Positions 61,809-64,000 of a DNA stretch of 64,000 nucleotides are shown one piece after another. The position numbers and the translations under genes were made by a program. Numbering within the stretch: position 1 is the stretch's first letter; the number at the start of each line of letters is the position of its first letter. The stretch comes from JABCPE02 sp963506915 (GTDB lineage Bacteria > Bacteroidota > Bacteroidia > Flavobacteriales > Weeksellaceae): NCBI GenBank assembly GCA_963506915.1, contig CAUORE010000006.1:3366-67365 (forward strand), read 5' to 3'. The notes beneath the pieces were generated by a model, which worked only from the letters and a program-made list of their open reading frames with translations, searched no databases and was not told the origin of the DNA.

Positions 61809-62850
61809 ATAATCCACTTCGGTAGAAATCCAGCGCAGAAATAATGTTTTCCATCGGAACATTTTGGTTATAATTTCCCTTGCCGATGCCTTCTATCAGT
61901 GAGAAACTAATGTTTCCATGCTGATTTTTTTTGTCCTGATACATCAGCGTAATGATTTCCTCATCACTGAAATTAGAAATATCCACAGGCGGGAAAAATC
62001 GCACAAGATTTTCTATAATATAGCGCGCTGTGTCCAGAGAAATCAGCTGCTGCAAATAGGAAATATAAGTTTCACAAATCATCCCAAGCGCAACTGCTTC
62101 GCCGTGGAGCAGGGGAGTTCCCTCTCTCAGGAAAAGGCTTTCTACAGCGTGTCCTACTGTATGCCCGAAGTTGAGAATTTTTCGGATGTGCTTTTCGTGG
62201 AAGTCTTCCTGCACGATTTTTTGTTTAATTTCGGCGCTTTGTAATAGGTATGGCGCGATTTTCTCTGCAGAAAGTTCATTTTCAATAGAAATCAGCTCAA
62301 GCCAATGTTCTCCATCAGCGATGAGACCATGTTTCAGCATTTCCGCAAAGCCAGATTTCAGCTGCGGAAAGGGCAGTGTGCGGAGATAATCAGCAAAAAG
62401 GAAAATTTGCTTCGGCTCTGCAAAAGTTCCGATTAGATTTTTGTAAAACAAATGGTCTATGCCAGTTTTCCCGCCCACAGCGGCATCCGCCATTGCCAGC
62501 AGAGTGGTAGGAAGGTAAATGAAAGGAATTCCTCTTTTGTAAGTGGAAGCCACAAAACCGCCAATGTCTGTGACAACGCCTCCACCAAGACAGATGAGCA
62601 GACTATGCCTATCAGCACTAAATTCCGTAAGAATTTCCCAAAGCTGCACGGCGGTGTTTATGTTCTTGCTCTGCTCTCCTTCCTCTATTTCTATAATCTC
62701 AAAGGGCGCCGTAGTTTCTAAATTGCCCAAGAGGGTAGGAAGGCAGTATTCGTGCGTGTTTTCATCCACCAAGATGAAAATTTTGCTGGGATTTTGGTGC
62801 TGTATAAAAAGATTGAGTTCGGTGAAATCTTGGTCAAGGATTTTTATCAT
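61807..62850 (-). CDS. aroB: 3-dehydroquinate synthase
   Basis: A 347-residue AroB, converting DAHP to 3-dehydroquinate in the shikimate pathway. The NAD-binding glycine motif LLICLGGGVVTDIGGFVAST and the active-site stretch RGIPFIYLPTTLLAMADAAV followed by GGKTGID are present, then the zinc ligands around EMLKHGLIAD and ILNFGHTVGHAVESL and GEAVALGM. It lies six bases downstream of era on the same strand and is probably in its operon. Confidence 0.95.
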   Translation of the reverse strand: MIKILDQDFTELNLFIQHQNPSKIFILVDENTHEYCLPTLLGNLETTAPFEIIEIEEGEQSKNINTAVQLWEILTEFSADRHSLLICLGGGVVTDIGGFVASTYKRGIPFIYLPTTLLAMADAAVGGKTGIDHLFYKNLIGTFAEPKQIFLFADYLRTLPFPQLKSGFAEMLKHGLIADGEHWLELISIENELSAEKIAPYLLQSAEIKQKIVQEDFHEKHIRKILNFGHTVGHAVESLFLREGTPLLHGEAVALGMICETYISYLQQLISLDTARYIIENLVRFFPPVDISNFSDEEIITLMYQDKKNQHGNISFSLIEGIGKGNYNQNVPMENIISALDFYRSGL

Positions 62851-62856
62851 CTTCTG

Positions 62857-63732
62857 CTATCTGTATCCGAAATTCTTGAGGTCTTTTTCGTTCTTTCTCC
62901 AGTCTTTTTTTACTTTTACAAAAAGATTGAGATGGATTTTCTTTGCAAAGAATTTCTCCAAGTCCAGCCTTGCTTCTGTGCCGACTTTTTTAATCGCTTC
63001 GCCTTTGTGGCCTATCAAAATTCCCTTTTGGGTTTCTCGCTCCACATAGATGATGCTGTCTATGAAGATAATTCCTTCCTTTTCTTTGAAAAGTTCAGTA
63101 ACCACTTCTACGGAGTAAGGAATTTCCTTTTCATAGTTAAGCAAAATCTTCTCGCGCACCGTTTCATTGACAAAAAATCTTTCCGATTTGTCTGTAAACT
63201 GGTCTTTGTCATAGTATGGCGGGTTCTCTGGAAGCAGAGATTTTAATTTCGGGAGGATATACTCCGTATTATAAGCATTTAGCGCCGAAATCGGTAGGAT
63301 TTCTGCTTTTGGAAGGAGATTGTGCCAGTGTTCCACAGCAGCCTCCATTTCCTTTTGGTTGCTTTTATCTATTTTGTTGATGAGCAGCAGCACAGGAATC
63401 GGAATTTTATTTAACTTCTCGATGAGAAATTCCGAAGGCTCGCTTTTGTCCGATATATCTACGATGAAAAGAAATACATCCGCATCTTGGAGGCTTTCTT
63501 TCACGAAGCCCATCATTTTCTCTTGTAGTTCGTATTTAGGGTCAAGAACACCAGGTGTGTCCGAAAAGACAATCTGTACATCTTCCTCGTTATAAATTCC
63601 GAAAATACGGTGTCTGGTAGTCTGCGCCTTTTGGGTAACGATGGCTAATTTCTCTCCCATGAGCTGATTCAGAAGGGTAGACTTCCCAGCATTGGGTTTT
63701 CCTACTATATTGACAAAACCTGCTTTGTGCAT
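62857..63732 (-). CDS. era: GTPase Era
   Basis: A 291-residue Era, a GTPase for 30S ribosome assembly. The G1 motif GKPNAGKSTLLN, the switch region TQKAQTTRHRIFG, G3 DTPG and G4 NKID are seen. The C-terminal KH domain (residues 200-291) has IYVERETQKGILIGHKGEA and KKVGTEARLDLEKF. A TATCTTTG promoter box lies 25 bases upstream. aroB follows. Confidence 0.95.
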   Translation of the reverse strand: MHKAGFVNIVGKPNAGKSTLLNQLMGEKLAIVTQKAQTTRHRIFGIYNEEDVQIVFSDTPGVLDPKYELQEKMMGFVKESLQDADVFLFIVDISDKSEPSEFLIEKLNKIPIPVLLLINKIDKSNQKEMEAAVEHWHNLLPKAEILPISALNAYNTEYILPKLKSLLPENPPYYDKDQFTDKSERFFVNETVREKILLNYEKEIPYSVEVVTELFKEKEGIIFIDSIIYVERETQKGILIGHKGEAIKKVGTEARLDLEKFFAKKIHLNLFVKVKKDWRKNEKDLKNFGYR

Positions 63733-63757
63733 TGCTTTTTTTGTTTTTAAATTTCTG

Positions 63758-63765
63758 CAAAGATA
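63758..63765 (-). promoter_or_regulatory. Promoter -7 box of era
   Basis: Minus-strand TATCTTTG, exact match to TAnnTTTG, 25 bases before the ATG at 63732. Confidence 0.6.
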
Positions 63766-63803
63766 TGAATAATTTGGCTTCTATGATGAGAAGTATAAAT
63801 TCT

Positions 63804-64000
63804 TTAAGCTAATTCTAAAGATACAATCTCTGCTTTTTCTCCATTTTCGGTTTCACAGACAATAGAGATATAGTCGAAACCATTTCTTTTCACCTCTTCC
63901 CAAGGGATATTTTCTCCATTGATAAGGGTTACTCTGTCATCTTCATCTACTTCATAATCTTCTTTTTCTTCTTCGTAATCAATAGAATATCCAAAATCTA
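63804..64000 (-). CDS. Hypothetical acidic protein, partial at window edge
   Basis: The minus-strand frame is open from the window edge to a TAA at 63804-63806, giving 65 residues without a start in view. It reads LDFGYSIDYEEEKEDYEVDE, then DDRVTLINGENIPWEEVKRN, FDYISIVCETENGEKAEIVS, ending LELA. It is highly acidic. No family was recognised. The N-terminus lies outside the window. Confidence 0.6.
   Translation of the reverse strand, partial: DFGYSIDYEEEKEDYEVDEDDRVTLINGENIPWEEVKRNGFDYISIVCETENGEKAEIVSLELA

Noticed and set aside
1..64000. tRNA, rRNA or CRISPR features
   Set aside because: No cloverleaf-like or ribosomal conserved stretch and no regularly spaced direct repeats were seen by eye; a covariance-model scan would be decisive.

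Overview
The window looks like a chromosomal segment of a low-GC flavobacterium, most like the Chryseobacterium / Weeksellaceae group. The support is Bacteroidota-type promoters (TAnnTTTG boxes ahead of many genes), type IX secretion and gliding genes (sprA, gldD), a methionine synthase split into two genes, and Flavobacteriia-type outer-membrane proteins. Genus is not resolved. No rRNA, tRNA, CRISPR array or recognisable transposase was seen.

Layout. 1-9000 (minus strand): topoisomerase IV genes parE and parC with a PH-like membrane gene and a DUF389 gene between them, a SurA-like chaperone, a PfkB kinase and gldD. 9125-10252 (plus): cupin and methyltransferase pair. 10287-19470 (minus): ABC exporter, PIF1-like helicase, a broken monooxygenase gene, then a MoxR / DUF4350 / DUF4129 / membrane / SpoIIM operon with a divergent RDD gene. 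20285-34414 (plus): methionine locus opened by a SAM-I riboswitch (metX, hom, metZ, both metH halves, metF). It is interrupted by immunity-like accessory genes (SMI1/KNR4, HhH protein, DKNYY, DUF6892-like), an OmpA porin and a small membrane gene. 34621-38505: acyl-CoA synthetase and dnaK. 38701-41763: a two-gene McrBC-type restriction cassette flanked by near-identical hairpin repeats. 41961-45469: beta-barrel protein and a TPR histidine kinase / NarL-type regulator pair. 45704-50698: tkt, fba, an SMR exporter, glpX and rpe. 50809-64000: beta-barrel, lipB, NdpA-like protein, ruvA-sprA, lipoprotein, SemiSWEET, aroB, era and a partial small gene.

How the genes work together. metX, hom, metZ, metH and metF cover homoserine to methionine plus the folate methyl donor, and the riboswitch would give SAM feedback at the head. 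tkt, fba, glpX and rpe form a sugar-phosphate interconversion module. SprA is the outer-membrane channel of type IX secretion, which GldD supports.

Most notable observations: (1) parE carries an in-frame TAA inside its TOPRIM domain with the rest of the gene intact and in frame; (2) the ABM monooxygenase gene at 14245-14537 has a clean one-base frameshift; (3) three minus-strand genes have an identical TATTTTTG box exactly four bases before ATG, suggesting leaderless mRNAs; (4) the McrBC cassette sits between two ungapped copies of a 52-base terminator block (45 of 52 identical by hand count); (5) an island of immunity-type genes without a toxin lies inside the methionine locus. Nothing here is clearly a wholly new system; the McrBC cassette, the immunity-like island and the SpoIIM/MoxR operon are the best candidates for further work.
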